A stretch of DNA of 19,794 nucleotides. Origin: Crocinitomicaceae bacterium (GTDB taxonomy: Bacteria > Bacteroidota > Bacteroidia > Flavobacteriales_G > Salibacteraceae). The stretch lies in NCBI GenBank assembly GCA_018623405.1, contig JAAZVO010000013.1, forward strand, positions 1-19,794, in the 5' to 3' direction. The first letter of the stretch is position 1. Every line of letters begins with the position of its first letter. A program made the translations under genes and the position numbers. Shown piece after piece: positions 8,215 through 15,389 of this stretch. The notes under the pieces were generated by a model. It did no database searches. It saw only the letters and a program-made list of their open reading frames with translations, and was not told the DNA's origin.

Positions 8215-8889
8215 TTAAAATTTATTGATTGAACCTGAACCTGTTACGTTTGATGATAAGCTTGGATTACCTATGCAATAGATATTTCCACTTCCTGAAA
8301 TTTCGGCGTTTAACTCATCAGATACATTTACCTTACATGAACCTGACCCTGAAAAATTTACTTTTCCTTTTTCCGCTTGTAAATCATAACCATCAATTTC
8401 ACCGGAGCCTCTTACCTCATACTCTAATCTTGTGGCTTTTCCGCTAAGCATAATATCTCCTGAGCCATTAATTTCTGCCTCTAAAAGGTTAACATCTGCA
8501 ACAAGATCTATTTCTCCTGAGCCATCTAAATCTACATTAAGGGAGTTTCCACGCAAAGTATCAGCTGAGTATATAGAACCTGAACCATTTAAATCTATAT
8601 CGTTTAAACTAGATAAAAAAAGATGAATATGGATATCACTTGAAGTTCTAATACATCTATCTTCTTCAATTATCAATTTATCATTGCGCTCTTTAAATTT
8701 TAGGTTATTCACCAAATTCTTTGAGCCTGTTACTTCTGCATATGGAGCTGCTAAATCATCAGAAATATGGATTGTTAGGTCGCCTGAGAAATCATGACGT
8801 AATTCACTTACTTTATTGAAAGTTTTGGTTTCTGTAATCTCTTCACCTTGTGGGGAAATACAAATATTATTTCCAATGCAAGAGGACAT
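8215..8889 (-). CDS. Head-GIN domain (DUF2807) lipoprotein with missing start
   Basis: Repeating short beta-strands of the 'auto-transporter adhesin head GIN' type. Seven GSG-bearing turns (NGSGSI, DGSGEI, NGSGDI, RGSGEI, SGSGSC, SGSGNI, TGSGSI) indicate a right-handed beta-solenoid common in exported Bacteroidota proteins. The first ATG in frame is at 8889, but the same frame continues upstream to about 8934 and reads KQTILGVTLVATSITMSSC. That is a clear lipoprotein signal peptide ending in the lipobox MSSC. No ATG, GTG or TTG precedes it before the in-frame stop at 8961-8959. The true start has therefore been lost, or the sequence is wrong here. From 8889 alone the product would lack export. 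First gene of the operon with the repeat protein and the J-protein. Confidence 0.8.
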   Translation of the reverse strand: MSSCIGNNICISPQGEEITETKTFNKVSELRHDFSGDLTIHISDDLAAPYAEVTGSKNLVNNLKFKERNDKLIIEEDRCIRTSSDIHIHLFLSSLNDIDLNGSGSIYSADTLRGNSLNVDLDGSGEIDLVADVNLLEAEINGSGDIMLSGKATRLEYEVRGSGEIDGYDLQAEKGKVNFSGSGSCKVNVSDELNAEISGSGNIYCIGNPSLSSNVTGSGSINKF

Positions 8890-8928
8890 TGTTATTGAAG
8901 TTGCAACTAGTGTTACTCCGAGAATTGT

Positions 8929-9405
8929 TTGTTTGAGCGACTTAAAGAGGTGAGCAAGTTAATAACCGTAGAAGGAAATTATTCTGAAATAATACACTAT
9001 AAGGAAGAAAAGCCTATATGGATGCAACTCATCCCCAATAACAAAAAAGCCATTTTAGTAATAAAAGCAAAGGCCTTGGTAGGGTTCGACCTTCATAAGG
9101 CTAAGTTTGAAATAGATAGCAATAGCAAATCCATAAAAATTCTTCATTTACCTGAGGCTGAAGTTATCTCTATTGAACCGGATATTCAATATTATGATTT
9201 GAAGGACTCAGCTTTAAATAGGTTTAAACCTGAAGATTACTCAAAAATGCAGCAAGAAGCCATGGCTCTTATCAAACAAAAGGTTTTAGAAGGTGATTTA
9301 CCTGAAAAAGCAATTCAACAAGGAAAACAACATTTAGCTCTTCTTTCAGAGTTTGCAAAGTGGAATGGTTGGAAAGTGGAGACAAATTATAAGTTAGAAA
9401 AATAA
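8929..9405 (+). CDS. DUF4230 protein lacking its N-terminal membrane anchor
   Basis: The 158 residues match the conserved body of DUF4230: LITVEGNYSEIIHYKE near the start, NNKKAILVIKAKALVGFDLHK, then ILHLPEAEVISIEPDIQYYD and a C-terminal ELxKW-type helix. Family members usually begin with a membrane helix and a linker of several dozen residues before this point, and none is present here. The only starts are TTG at 8929 and GTG at 8950; an in-frame TAG lies at 8908-8910. The gene thus seems 5'-truncated at the same place where the divergent head-GIN gene loses its start. Function of the family is unknown; a strong terminator follows. Probably non-functional unless the join is an assembly error. 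Confidence 0.75.
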   Translation: MFERLKEVSKLITVEGNYSEIIHYKEEKPIWMQLIPNNKKAILVIKAKALVGFDLHKAKFEIDSNSKSIKILHLPEAEVISIEPDIQYYDLKDSALNRFKPEDYSKMQQEAMALIKQKVLEGDLPEKAIQQGKQHLALLSEFAKWNGWKVETNYKLEK

Positions 9406-9435
9406 AAAAGCCCTCGGTAAACACAGAGGGCTTTT
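9406..9435. terminator. Strong bidirectional rho-independent terminator
   Basis: AAAAGCCCTC (9406-9415) and GAGGGCTTTT (9426-9435) form a perfect 10-bp stem around a 10-base loop. The A-rich and T-rich ends make it work on both strands, ending the DUF4230 gene (+) and the small secreted-protein gene (-). Confidence 0.92.
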
Positions 9436-9453
9436 GGAATTGGGTACTTCAGG

Positions 9454-9696
9454 TTAAGTGTTTATGTTTTTATTATACTCACTTACCTTTTCTGCAGCTA
9501 AAGCATGTAAAAAAAGTTGTTGTCTTCGGTTAAGTCCTTTAGGGAAATCTCCTTTTTCTGCTTGAACTAAAAATGAATCGGGGTTTGAAGAAATAACATT
9601 TCTAACATCCTGAAATACAATGCCTTCAATTTGCGCAACTCCTTTTACGTAGGTAATAATTGTAAGGAAAAACAAAAAATAAAAACGCAACAACAT
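9454..9696 (-). CDS. Small secreted protein of unknown function, possibly a truncated remnant
   Basis: An 80-residue product not recognised. A hydrophobic N-terminus (MLLRFYFLFFLTIITYVKGVAQ) reads as a Sec signal peptide. The rest is short and charged, with DSFLVQAEKGDFPKGLNRRQQ and a helix LFLHALAAEKVSEYNKN. Helices of this kind open the periplasmic TPR region of many Bacteroidota sensor proteins, so this may be the 5' remnant of a larger gene. The stop lies 18 bases before the strong terminator. The start is supported by CACTTTTG (9708-9701) 4 nt upstream of ATG. Low certainty about the role, moderate certainty that it is expressed. Confidence 0.5.
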   Translation of the reverse strand: MLLRFYFLFFLTIITYVKGVAQIEGIVFQDVRNVISSNPDSFLVQAEKGDFPKGLNRRQQLFLHALAAEKVSEYNKNINT

Positions 9697-9733
9697 TCAC
9701 CAAAAGTGATTAAAAAATTGCAGCTTTGGTAAA
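9697..9733. promoter_or_regulatory. Divergent promoter region
   Basis: A 37-base gap between two divergent start codons. On the minus strand CACTTTTG (9708-9701) lies 4 nt before the ATG at 9696. On the plus strand CAGCTTTG (9721-9728) lies 5 nt before the ATG at 9734. Both match TAnnTTTG except for the first base and sit at the same unusual distance from the start as elsewhere in this window. Confidence 0.45.
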
Positions 9734-10153
9734 ATGAAAGGCAAAGTAGTTGGCATAGGAGGTGTTTTTTTTGAAAGTAATTCACCCGATGAAATAAAAG
9801 ATTGGTATGCCGAAAATCTAGGCCTATCTACCAACAAATACGGCGCTTTATTCCAATTCAAAAAACACTCAGATAACTCTTCAGCATTTTTACAATGGAG
9901 TGCTATGAAAAAGCCAGTTGACTATTTTACCCCTTCTACAGTGCCATTTATGATAAACTATAGGGTTACCAACCTCGAAGATTTATTGCAAACACTAAAG
10001 AAAAAAGGCATTTCGCAAATTGGTGAAACAGAAGTTTTTGAATATGGTAAGTTTGCTTGGATTTTAGATCCCGAAGGACGAAAAATTGAGCTTTGGGAGC
10101 CGGTAGATTCTGCCTTTGAAGGTGAATTCAATAAAGACTCAATAACTGAATGA
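9734..10153 (+). CDS. VOC-family (glyoxalase/bleomycin-resistance fold) protein
   Basis: A 139-residue single VOC domain made of two beta-alpha-beta-beta-beta modules. Seen in order: GIGGVFFESNSPDEIKDWYA (9-26, entry to the first module), WYAENLGLST (24-33), the second module from about 73 (MINYRVTNLEDLLQTLKKKG) and the closing motif DPEGRKIELWEP (112-123), whose Glu is usually a metal ligand. The fold holds metal-dependent isomerases, dioxygenases and resistance proteins. Nothing in the sequence fixes the substrate. The stop overlaps the next ATG in ATGA, so the lipoprotein and probably the asparaginase are translated from the same mRNA. Confidence 0.82.
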   Translation: MKGKVVGIGGVFFESNSPDEIKDWYAENLGLSTNKYGALFQFKKHSDNSSAFLQWSAMKKPVDYFTPSTVPFMINYRVTNLEDLLQTLKKKGISQIGETEVFEYGKFAWILDPEGRKIELWEPVDSAFEGEFNKDSITE

Positions 10154-10524
10154 AAAAATTAACCACCTATTTAACAGTTTTAATTTTATGCTTTTCCTGC
10201 GGTGAACCTAAACCCACCCCTGAAGTGATTATTGGAAAATGGGCACTTGTTGATATTAAAGATGGAGATATAGACATCAACCACGAAAGAAACCCAAAGG
10301 GAGATAGAATTATGGAGTTTTATAAAGATGGCACCTATTTTACCTCGGACTCTGGAACGGCAGATAGAACAGGCAAGTGGAGTTTGGATACCGCAAAAAA
10401 TATTTTAAGATTAGATAGCGATGCAGGCCCCGGAGATGATACACGGTGGACAGTTGAATTAAAAAACGACACCTTTTATACCCGTGGCAAAAAACCTATG
10501 ATTCGCACTGTTTTGACAAAGTGA
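10150..10524 (+). CDS. Lipocalin-like lipoprotein
   Basis: A 124-residue exported lipoprotein. The signal peptide MKKLTTYLTVLILCFSC ends in the lipobox CFSC, so Cys17 should be lipidated. The mature part follows the pattern of short Bacteroidota lipocalin-like domains: VIIGKWALVDI (about 26-36), an extended acidic strand, YKDGTYFTSDSG, then TGKWSLD and KNILRLDS. These form an antiparallel beta-barrel that may hold a small hydrophobic ligand, with none identified. It overlaps the VOC gene by 4 bp and precedes the asparaginase by 16 bp. Family-level identification only. Confidence 0.7.
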   Translation: MKKLTTYLTVLILCFSCGEPKPTPEVIIGKWALVDIKDGDIDINHERNPKGDRIMEFYKDGTYFTSDSGTADRTGKWSLDTAKNILRLDSDAGPGDDTRWTVELKNDTFYTRGKKPMIRTVLTK

Positions 10525-10540
10525 GTAAAAATTAAATAAC

Positions 10541-11533
10541 ATGAACTCAAGAAGAAAATTCATTAAAAATGTTGCTTTTGGTACAGCTGCAGCAGCAATT
10601 TCCCCAAAGCTTATTGCAAAATCAAATTTTAAACCCACAGGTAACTTTAAGCCCGTAGTAGTTTCTACTTGGAATCATGGCTTACCTGCGAATGATGTAG
10701 CATGGAAAATAATTTCTGGTGGTGGAAAAGCCATTGATGCAGTTGAAAAAGGTATTATGATACCTGAAAACGACCCAAGTGTAACAAGTGTAGGCTACGG
10801 TGGATTGCCTGACAGGGATGGAAATGTAACGCTTGACGCATGCATAATGGACGAAAAAGGAAATTGTGGGGCGGTAGCTTTTCTTCAACACATAAAAAAT
10901 CCTATTTCGGTGGCAAGAAAAGTGATGGATGATACCCCACATACCATGATTAGTGGAAAAGGAGCCTTAGATTTTGCTTTATCAAAAGGGTTTAAAAAAG
11001 AAAATTTACTTACTCCTGAGGCTAAAAAAAGATGGGAACAATGGACAAAAGAAAAAAACTATGAGCCCATAATCAATATTGAAAACCATGACACCATTGG
11101 AATGATTGCATTGGATAAAAACGGGAACCTTTCAGGAGCTTGTACAACAAGTGGTTTAGCTTGGAAAATGCATGGTAGAGTTGGCGATTCACCCATAATT
11201 GGAGCAGGCCTTTTTGTTGATAATGAAGTTGGTGCTGCAACAGCAACCGGAAAGGGCGAAGCGGTTGTAAAGATTGCGGGAACGGCCATAATTGTTGAAA
11301 TGATGCGGATGGGAAAATCACCGCAAGAGGCTTGTGAGCTCGCAATTAAAAGAATTTCCGAAAAACAAAGTGATTATAAAGACTTTCAAGTAGGCTTTTT
11401 AGCCATCAACAAAAAAGGAGAAGTAGGTGCCTATAGCATCCAAAAAGGATTTAACTACGCAATGCACAATGAAGATGGTAAAAACATGAATGATGCCCCT
11501 CACCTACTCCAAACCAATGTAAGGACATATTAA
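10541..11533 (+). CDS. N(4)-(beta-N-acetylglucosaminyl)-L-asparaginase (glycosylasparaginase)
   Basis: A 330-residue Ntn-hydrolase that cleaves the bond between asparagine and GlcNAc in glycopeptides, similar to the flavobacterial aspartylglucosaminidase. A twin-arginine start (NSRRKFIKNVAFG) with an alanine-rich stretch to about residue 27 indicates Tat export. Family marks are STWNHG (42-47), GYGGLPDRDG (85-94), LDACIMD (98-104) and the self-cleavage site HDTIG, where cutting between D184 and T185 would free Thr185 as nucleophile. TTSG (202-205), RVGDSPIIGAG (213-223) and ATGKGE (235-240) follow. Length is normal for the precursor. The stop overlaps the stop of the converging gene. A role in recycling glycoprotein fragments is inferred. 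Confidence 0.92.
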   Translation: MNSRRKFIKNVAFGTAAAAISPKLIAKSNFKPTGNFKPVVVSTWNHGLPANDVAWKIISGGGKAIDAVEKGIMIPENDPSVTSVGYGGLPDRDGNVTLDACIMDEKGNCGAVAFLQHIKNPISVARKVMDDTPHTMISGKGALDFALSKGFKKENLLTPEAKKRWEQWTKEKNYEPIINIENHDTIGMIALDKNGNLSGACTTSGLAWKMHGRVGDSPIIGAGLFVDNEVGAATATGKGEAVVKIAGTAIIVEMMRMGKSPQEACELAIKRISEKQSDYKDFQVGFLAINKKGEVGAYSIQKGFNYAMHNEDGKNMNDAPHLLQTNVRTY

Positions 11534-11934
11534 AATTGTTCGAAAAGGGCCTGCTTATCTATTTCGCAACCTTGTTGCAAATGATAAAAAAGCTCATGCT
11601 CTCTAGTAGTTTTATACTTTTTCACCGTTTTTTTTATCACCGGCCTTCCTTCCTCTTGGGTTACCCAAATTAAAAAGGCTTCTTGGGCGCCAAACTTGAA
11701 ATAATATAGCTCTTTACCATCGGTTTTTTTGAGGTACTCTATTTTCCTTAAACTTCCCTCCAAAATAACATCGCTAAACAATACAAGTACTTCATCTGCC
11801 TTTTGAGGAGCTTCTTTTTTGATGCTTTCCCAATCCTCTGCAGTTATTCCATTTACCACCAAAAACTCAACAAACTCCTTTTCAAGAGTTTTTAACTCTT
11901 CTGTATTTAATAATCGATATTTAGGTTTCACCAA
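11530..11934 (-). CDS. DUF6495-like cytoplasmic protein
   Basis: A 134-residue soluble protein with no signal peptide. The sequence LNTEELKTLEKEFVEFLVVNGITAEDW near the N-terminus, the EVLVLFSDVILEGSLRKIEYL middle and HELFYHLQQGCEI at the end recall a short family restricted to Bacteroidota and labelled DUF6495. That label is from memory. Function unknown. It starts 2 bases after the end of the double-VOC gene, so it is the last gene of an operon SDR, VOC, this gene. Its stop overlaps that of the converging asparaginase. Confidence 0.6.
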   Translation of the reverse strand: MVKPKYRLLNTEELKTLEKEFVEFLVVNGITAEDWESIKKEAPQKADEVLVLFSDVILEGSLRKIEYLKKTDGKELYYFKFGAQEAFLIWVTQEEGRPVIKKTVKKYKTTREHELFYHLQQGCEIDKQALFEQF

Positions 11935-11936
11935 AG

Positions 11937-12992
11937 TTATTTTACCTTGTTTATGCCCATTGCTTTAATCATCCAATTTGGCAAAGGTTTTTCGGGGTTT
12001 CTCTTCTTTAAATTGAGGTAAAACCCTAGCTTTTTCATTACAGGCACTTTGTGGGTTTCCACAAATTCAATTAATGCACCATCAGGGTCTTCACAATAGG
12101 TAAAATGGCCTGCAGCCTCGCCCATATCAAAGCTATTTCCACTATCAACCGTAAAGGGCTGTCCTGCTGCTTCAGCATCTTTTCTAATTAAATCCATTCT
12201 TGCAACATCAAAACAGAGATGAATAAATCCTAAATCTCCCCATAACCTGTTTTCAAATATTTTTTTTGGTTTATCTTCTAGTAGTTGAACCAACTCAATT
12301 TCTGATGGACCAAGCAACCTTGAAAATGCTCCTTTTCGCCCTTGGGAATGCTTTAATAAAACGCGCTTAATTTTTCGGCTACCTCCGGGTAAACCTGTCA
12401 AATCTTTAAATGTGCCTTCCTCTTCAAACACAACGGTATCGTAACCTAAAACATCTCTATAAAAGGCTTTAGAGCGTTCTGTATCTGTAACCCCAATTAC
12501 TGCCCCAAATACGCTGCCTGTCGCTTTTTGTTCATTTTTAAACCAAGTGTAACCCTCTTCAACCTCAAAAATGTTTTGGTAAGGGTCTTTCATAAAAAAG
12601 TGTTTTTGGCCTGCGGGATTGGTAGTTACTTCAGAGATAATGTTTACGCCCTTACTTTTAAATTCACTGAAAGCCTTATCAACATTTCTACTTTTTATTT
12701 TACAAATAAAAATTCCTAAATCTCCCAAATGAAGTTCAAAATCTGCCGGTTGAGGAGTTCTGCTTGTATATTGCCAAATTTCAAAACCACCACCACTTTC
12801 TAAGTTCATTGCTAATATGGCATGTCTGCTTCTTGGTTCACCTCCTGTATAGGGCAACATGAGATTGGCCTCAGCAGCTTCCTCAAATACTTTTACATCT
12901 GTTCCAAATACCTTTCGGTAAAAATCGAAAGCTTCATGAACATTCGGTATTCCAATACCCATTTGCTGAATTCCACTAATTACTTTTTCCAT
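11937..12992 (-). CDS. Two-domain VOC protein (dioxygenase-like fold)
   Basis: A 351-residue protein with two tandem VOC units. The first (about 1-130) runs from GIQQMGIGIPNVHEAFDFYRK-type sequence to DPYQNIFEVEEG. The second (about 142-320) runs from GAVIGVTDTERSKAFYRDVLG to CEDPDGALIEFVETHKVP. The acidic residues closing each unit (EVEE, IEFVE) and the His in each, such as HLCFD, could form a metal site as in extradiol dioxygenases, but no substrate is evident. It is directly adjacent to the SDR gene, so the two may act on one lipophilic or aromatic substrate; that is inference. The C-terminal tail of 30 residues is basic. Confidence 0.82.
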   Translation of the reverse strand: MEKVISGIQQMGIGIPNVHEAFDFYRKVFGTDVKVFEEAAEANLMLPYTGGEPRSRHAILAMNLESGGGFEIWQYTSRTPQPADFELHLGDLGIFICKIKSRNVDKAFSEFKSKGVNIISEVTTNPAGQKHFFMKDPYQNIFEVEEGYTWFKNEQKATGSVFGAVIGVTDTERSKAFYRDVLGYDTVVFEEEGTFKDLTGLPGGSRKIKRVLLKHSQGRKGAFSRLLGPSEIELVQLLEDKPKKIFENRLWGDLGFIHLCFDVARMDLIRKDAEAAGQPFTVDSGNSFDMGEAAGHFTYCEDPDGALIEFVETHKVPVMKKLGFYLNLKKRNPEKPLPNWMIKAMGINKVK

Positions 12993-13784
12993 TTATGTTG
13001 GGTTTACTCTTGAGGCGATAAAGTGGAACATTGCCGGCGATAATCTCTTAATGAATGCCAACAAAGCTTCCATACCTCCAATAAATACTTCTCTTTTGTT
13101 CTTTTTTACCGCACTGATAATTCTTTTGGCACAAACATCAGCCGGAATTCCACCTGCCTGTCCGGGGTCCATTACTCCATGCTTCTTACCATCTTTATCA
13201 ATAGCATTTAATGAAATATTAGTTTTTATTCTTCCGGGACAAACTATGGTAATATTCAAATTGTTTTTGGCTTGCTCTAATTGCAAACTTTCGAAAAAAC
13301 CATGTAAAGCATGCTTTGATGCTGAATATGCAGTTCGCATAGGGAAACCAAATTTTCCAACTACCGAACTAATAACTATTATATGACCTGATTTTCGACT
13401 CATCATTTCAGGCAATACCATTTTTGTTAAGCCAATAGCTCCAAAGTAATTCACTTCAAATACCTTTCTATCTACATCTAAAGAAGCTTCGTGAGCAAAT
13501 GCCCTTTGGCTAATACCACCATTATTTACCAAAACATCTATGCTTCCAAAAAATGACTTTGCCTTTTCGTATTTTTCTAGAAAACTGCTTGAGTCTGTTA
13601 AGTCTAACTGAAGTACTGCTGCTCTTTCGGGATATTTTAATTTTTCTTTCACCTCACTTAAAACATCGGTTCGGCGAGCAGAAAGAATTAAATTGTTTTC
13701 GTTTTTTGATAACTCAATGGCTAAGGCTTCCCCTATTCCTGAGGAGGCACCTGTTATCCAAATGGTTTTACCCTTTAGGTTCAT
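12993..13784 (-). CDS. Short-chain dehydrogenase/reductase (SDR)
   Basis: A 263-residue classical SDR. The Rossmann fingerprint TGASSGIGEA (11-20) binds the nucleotide; NNGG (87-90) and the catalytic S140, Y153 and K157 (YSASK, 153-157) are all present. SARRTD after the second strand carries two Arg, which favours NADP(H). The long C-terminal part (about 190-263, PGRIKTNISLNA then a hydrophobic helical end) resembles DHRS7-type enzymes that reduce retinoid or steroid-like substrates, although the real substrate is unknown. It heads an operon with the double-VOC and DUF6495-like genes. The ATG lies 5 nt after TACTTTTG. Confidence 0.9.
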   Translation of the reverse strand: MNLKGKTIWITGASSGIGEALAIELSKNENNLILSARRTDVLSEVKEKLKYPERAAVLQLDLTDSSSFLEKYEKAKSFFGSIDVLVNNGGISQRAFAHEASLDVDRKVFEVNYFGAIGLTKMVLPEMMSRKSGHIIVISSVVGKFGFPMRTAYSASKHALHGFFESLQLEQAKNNLNITIVCPGRIKTNISLNAIDKDGKKHGVMDPGQAGGIPADVCAKRIISAVKKNKREVFIGGMEALLAFIKRLSPAMFHFIASRVNPT

Positions 13785-13797
13785 GCCGACAAAAGTA
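13785..13797 (-). promoter_or_regulatory. -7 promoter box of the SDR operon
   Basis: TACTTTTG (13797-13790 on the minus strand) matches TAnnTTTG perfectly and ends 5 nt before the SDR ATG. A TTTG further upstream is 15 bases away, shorter than usual for a -33 element, so only the -7 box is called. Confidence 0.5.
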
Positions 13798-13856
13798 GCC
13801 TTTCAACTAAATCAAATGAAATAGGTTTAGTTTCAAAATAAAGGTTTGATATTTGA

Positions 13857-14057
13857 AAGTTAAATTCTTCGCAAACAAGAAAAAATAAAATTACACCTGA
13901 ACAGGCGCAACTTTCAAAAATATTCTCTTGGTACAAAGGTGACTTTACACACCAAAAAAGTTTGTGGGAATACCTCAATTTGCACAGCGAAATAAAGCTC
14001 ACAAAAGATACTGAAATCAATTACCTAGATTACGATTGGCAACTCAATGAAATTTAA
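13857..14057 (+). pseudogene. 3' remnant of a DUF547 gene
   Basis: In plus frame from 13857 to the TAA at 14055-14057 about 66 codons read as the end of a DUF547 protein: LSKIFSWYKGDF, SLWEYLNLHSE, and the closing LDYDWQLNE, typical of that family's C-terminus. In-frame stops lie just upstream (TGA at 13854-13856, TAA at 13839-13841), and no start or N-terminal part is present. The SDR start codon is 73 bases further left. The remnant overlaps the rhodanese ATG by 11 bp, as expected of a former upstream operon member. It is either a deletion scar or an error in this stretch. Confidence 0.6.
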
Positions 14058-14547
14058 AAACATCTTCTTATTTTTTCTCATTCTAGTTAATCTTGAGGCC
14101 AACTCACAAGCAGTTAATAGCAAAGCATTTGATATAATGTTGGGTACTCTATTAAGCAAAACTACCCCTCTTGTAGATATATATGCCATTGAAGGCTTAA
14201 CGGATTACCAAGTTTTAGATGCAAGAGAAAAAAATGAATTTGATGTAAGCCATTTAAATAATGCTATTTGGGTGGGTTATGATGACTTTAACCTTAGCAG
14301 AGTATCCAATCTCAACAAACAAAAACCGGTTTTAATATACTGCTCGGTAGGTTACAGATCAGAAAAAATTGCTGAAAAACTCTTGGCTGAAGGATTTGAA
14401 GATGTTTACAATTTGTATGGTGGAATTTTTGAATGGGCAAATGCAGGAAAGCCTGTTTACCGCAATAAACAAGAAGTAGATAGTGTACATGCCTATGACA
14501 AGGTGTGGGGCGTTTGGTTAAATATTGATGAAAAAGTTTACGAATGA
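14047..14547 (+). CDS. Exported rhodanese-like sulfurtransferase domain protein
   Basis: A 166-residue protein with a signal peptide (MKFKNIFLFFLILVNLEANSQ) and one rhodanese domain (about 45-140). Cys99 in the loop CSVGYRS (99-105) is the sulfur-accepting residue; VLDAREKNEFDVSHLNNA (56-73) and GGIFEWANAG complete the fold. The 7-residue loop fits a small anion such as a sulfane sulfur or phosphate group. A C-terminal tail of about 30 residues (VHAYDKVWGVWL) is not part of the domain. It overlaps the next gene by 4 bp and probably belongs to the redox group that ends with the peroxidase. Its protein target or donor is unknown. Confidence 0.88.
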   Translation: MKFKNIFLFFLILVNLEANSQAVNSKAFDIMLGTLLSKTTPLVDIYAIEGLTDYQVLDAREKNEFDVSHLNNAIWVGYDDFNLSRVSNLNKQKPVLIYCSVGYRSEKIAEKLLAEGFEDVYNLYGGIFEWANAGKPVYRNKQEVDSVHAYDKVWGVWLNIDEKVYE

Positions 14548-14789
14548 AAAAATTATTGAACGATCCTAAATTATTGGTAATGTTAAGTTTAACCCTTGGT
14601 TTGACGCCTTTTTTTCCCGAACCTCATGTGTTGGGAAAATTAAAATGGGTTGCCGGTGGCGCAGTTGGTATGGCACCAATGGATTGGTTCGACCTTTTAT
14701 TGCATGGAACGCCTTGGTTGCTTTTAATTTTATGGGGAGTTAGGTTTTTAATTCAAAAACTCAACAAAAATTCAGTTTCTGCTGTTTAA
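14544..14789 (+). CDS. Small two-helix membrane protein (often labelled 'RND transporter')
   Basis: An 81-residue protein with two hydrophobic segments: LVMLSLTLGLTPFF (about 11-24) and PWLLLILWGVRFLI (about 57-70). Between them is the conserved FPEPHVLGKLKWVAGGAVGMAPMDWFDLLLHG block. Similar short proteins in Bacteroidota are annotated as RND transporter, yet they are far too short to be a pump. The name is misleading and the function unknown. The motif MDWFDLLLHGTPW and the gene order (rhodanese, this gene, peroxidase) suggest an accessory membrane subunit for sulfur or redox chemistry, which is inference. ATGA overlap with the rhodanese gene. Confidence 0.7.
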   Translation: MKKLLNDPKLLVMLSLTLGLTPFFPEPHVLGKLKWVAGGAVGMAPMDWFDLLLHGTPWLLLILWGVRFLIQKLNKNSVSAV

Positions 14790-14806
14790 CCACTAAATTT
14801 TAATCC

Positions 14807-15328
14807 ATGAGAAAACTATTGTTTTTAAGTTTAATGTTAATATCAACCTTTATGACTGCCCAAAATTCTGTTTATGATTTTACCGTAAAAGACATTAACG
14901 GTGAAGAATTTCCACTTGCTCAATTTAAAGGTAAGAAACTATTAATAGTAAATACTGCTTCAGAGTGTGGTTTTACTCCTCAATATGCCGATTTGCAGGA
15001 GCTTTATCAGCAATACAAAGGCAAATTGGAAATTTTAGGTTTTCCTGCCAATAATTTTGGCGGACAAGAGCCCGGAAGCAATGAAGATATAAAAGGATTT
15101 TGCCAAAAAAACTACGGTGTAGAATTTACAATGGCAGGCAAAGTTTCTGTTAAAGGAGATGATATTGACCCTTTATTTAAATACCTCACAACTGTTGAAA
15201 ATGAATCTTTTACCGGAGATATTAAATGGAATTTCGAGAAGTTTTTAATTGACGAGAATGGAAAACTAGTAGCCCGCTACAGAAGCATGACAAAGCCAAC
15301 TAGCGATAAAATTACAAGCTTATTATAA
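14807..15328 (+). CDS. Glutathione peroxidase-family thiol peroxidase, exported
   Basis: A 173-residue peroxidase that reduces hydrogen peroxide or lipid hydroperoxides. A signal peptide (MRKLLFLSLMLISTFMTAQ) places it in the periplasm. Catalytic residues: peroxidatic Cys54 (NTASECGFT), Gln87 (NNFGGQEPG), Trp141 and Asn142 (KWNFEKF). A second cysteine, C99 in KGFCQKNYG, can act as resolving Cys, so the enzyme probably uses a thioredoxin-type donor, not glutathione. It lacks selenocysteine. It starts 17 bases after the small membrane protein gene, with TAAATTTT 5 nt before the ATG, and ends at a strong terminator. No frameshift is seen. Confidence 0.93.
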   Translation: MRKLLFLSLMLISTFMTAQNSVYDFTVKDINGEEFPLAQFKGKKLLIVNTASECGFTPQYADLQELYQQYKGKLEILGFPANNFGGQEPGSNEDIKGFCQKNYGVEFTMAGKVSVKGDDIDPLFKYLTTVENESFTGDIKWNFEKFLIDENGKLVARYRSMTKPTSDKITSLL

Positions 15329-15353
15329 TAACCCTTTGTTGTTGAATTGAATG

Positions 15354-15385
15354 AAAAGCCTCGCCATTTTTGGTGAGGCTTTTTT
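15354..15385. terminator. Strong bidirectional rho-independent terminator
   Basis: AAAAGCCTCGCC (15354-15365) pairs with GGTGAGGCTTTT (15372-15383), with one G-U pair, over a 6-base loop, followed by more T. It lies between the converging stops of the peroxidase gene (+) and the large unrecognised gene (-) and serves both. Confidence 0.93.
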
Positions 15386-15389
15386 ATGA

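Noticed and set aside
10682..11345. Minus-strand frames inside the asparaginase gene
   Set aside because: Shadows of a strongly identified gene; no start box or domain.
13781..14020. Minus-strand 79-codon frame upstream of the SDR gene
   Set aside because: It lies opposite the DUF547 remnant, which explains the sequence, and its product shows no domain or start signal.
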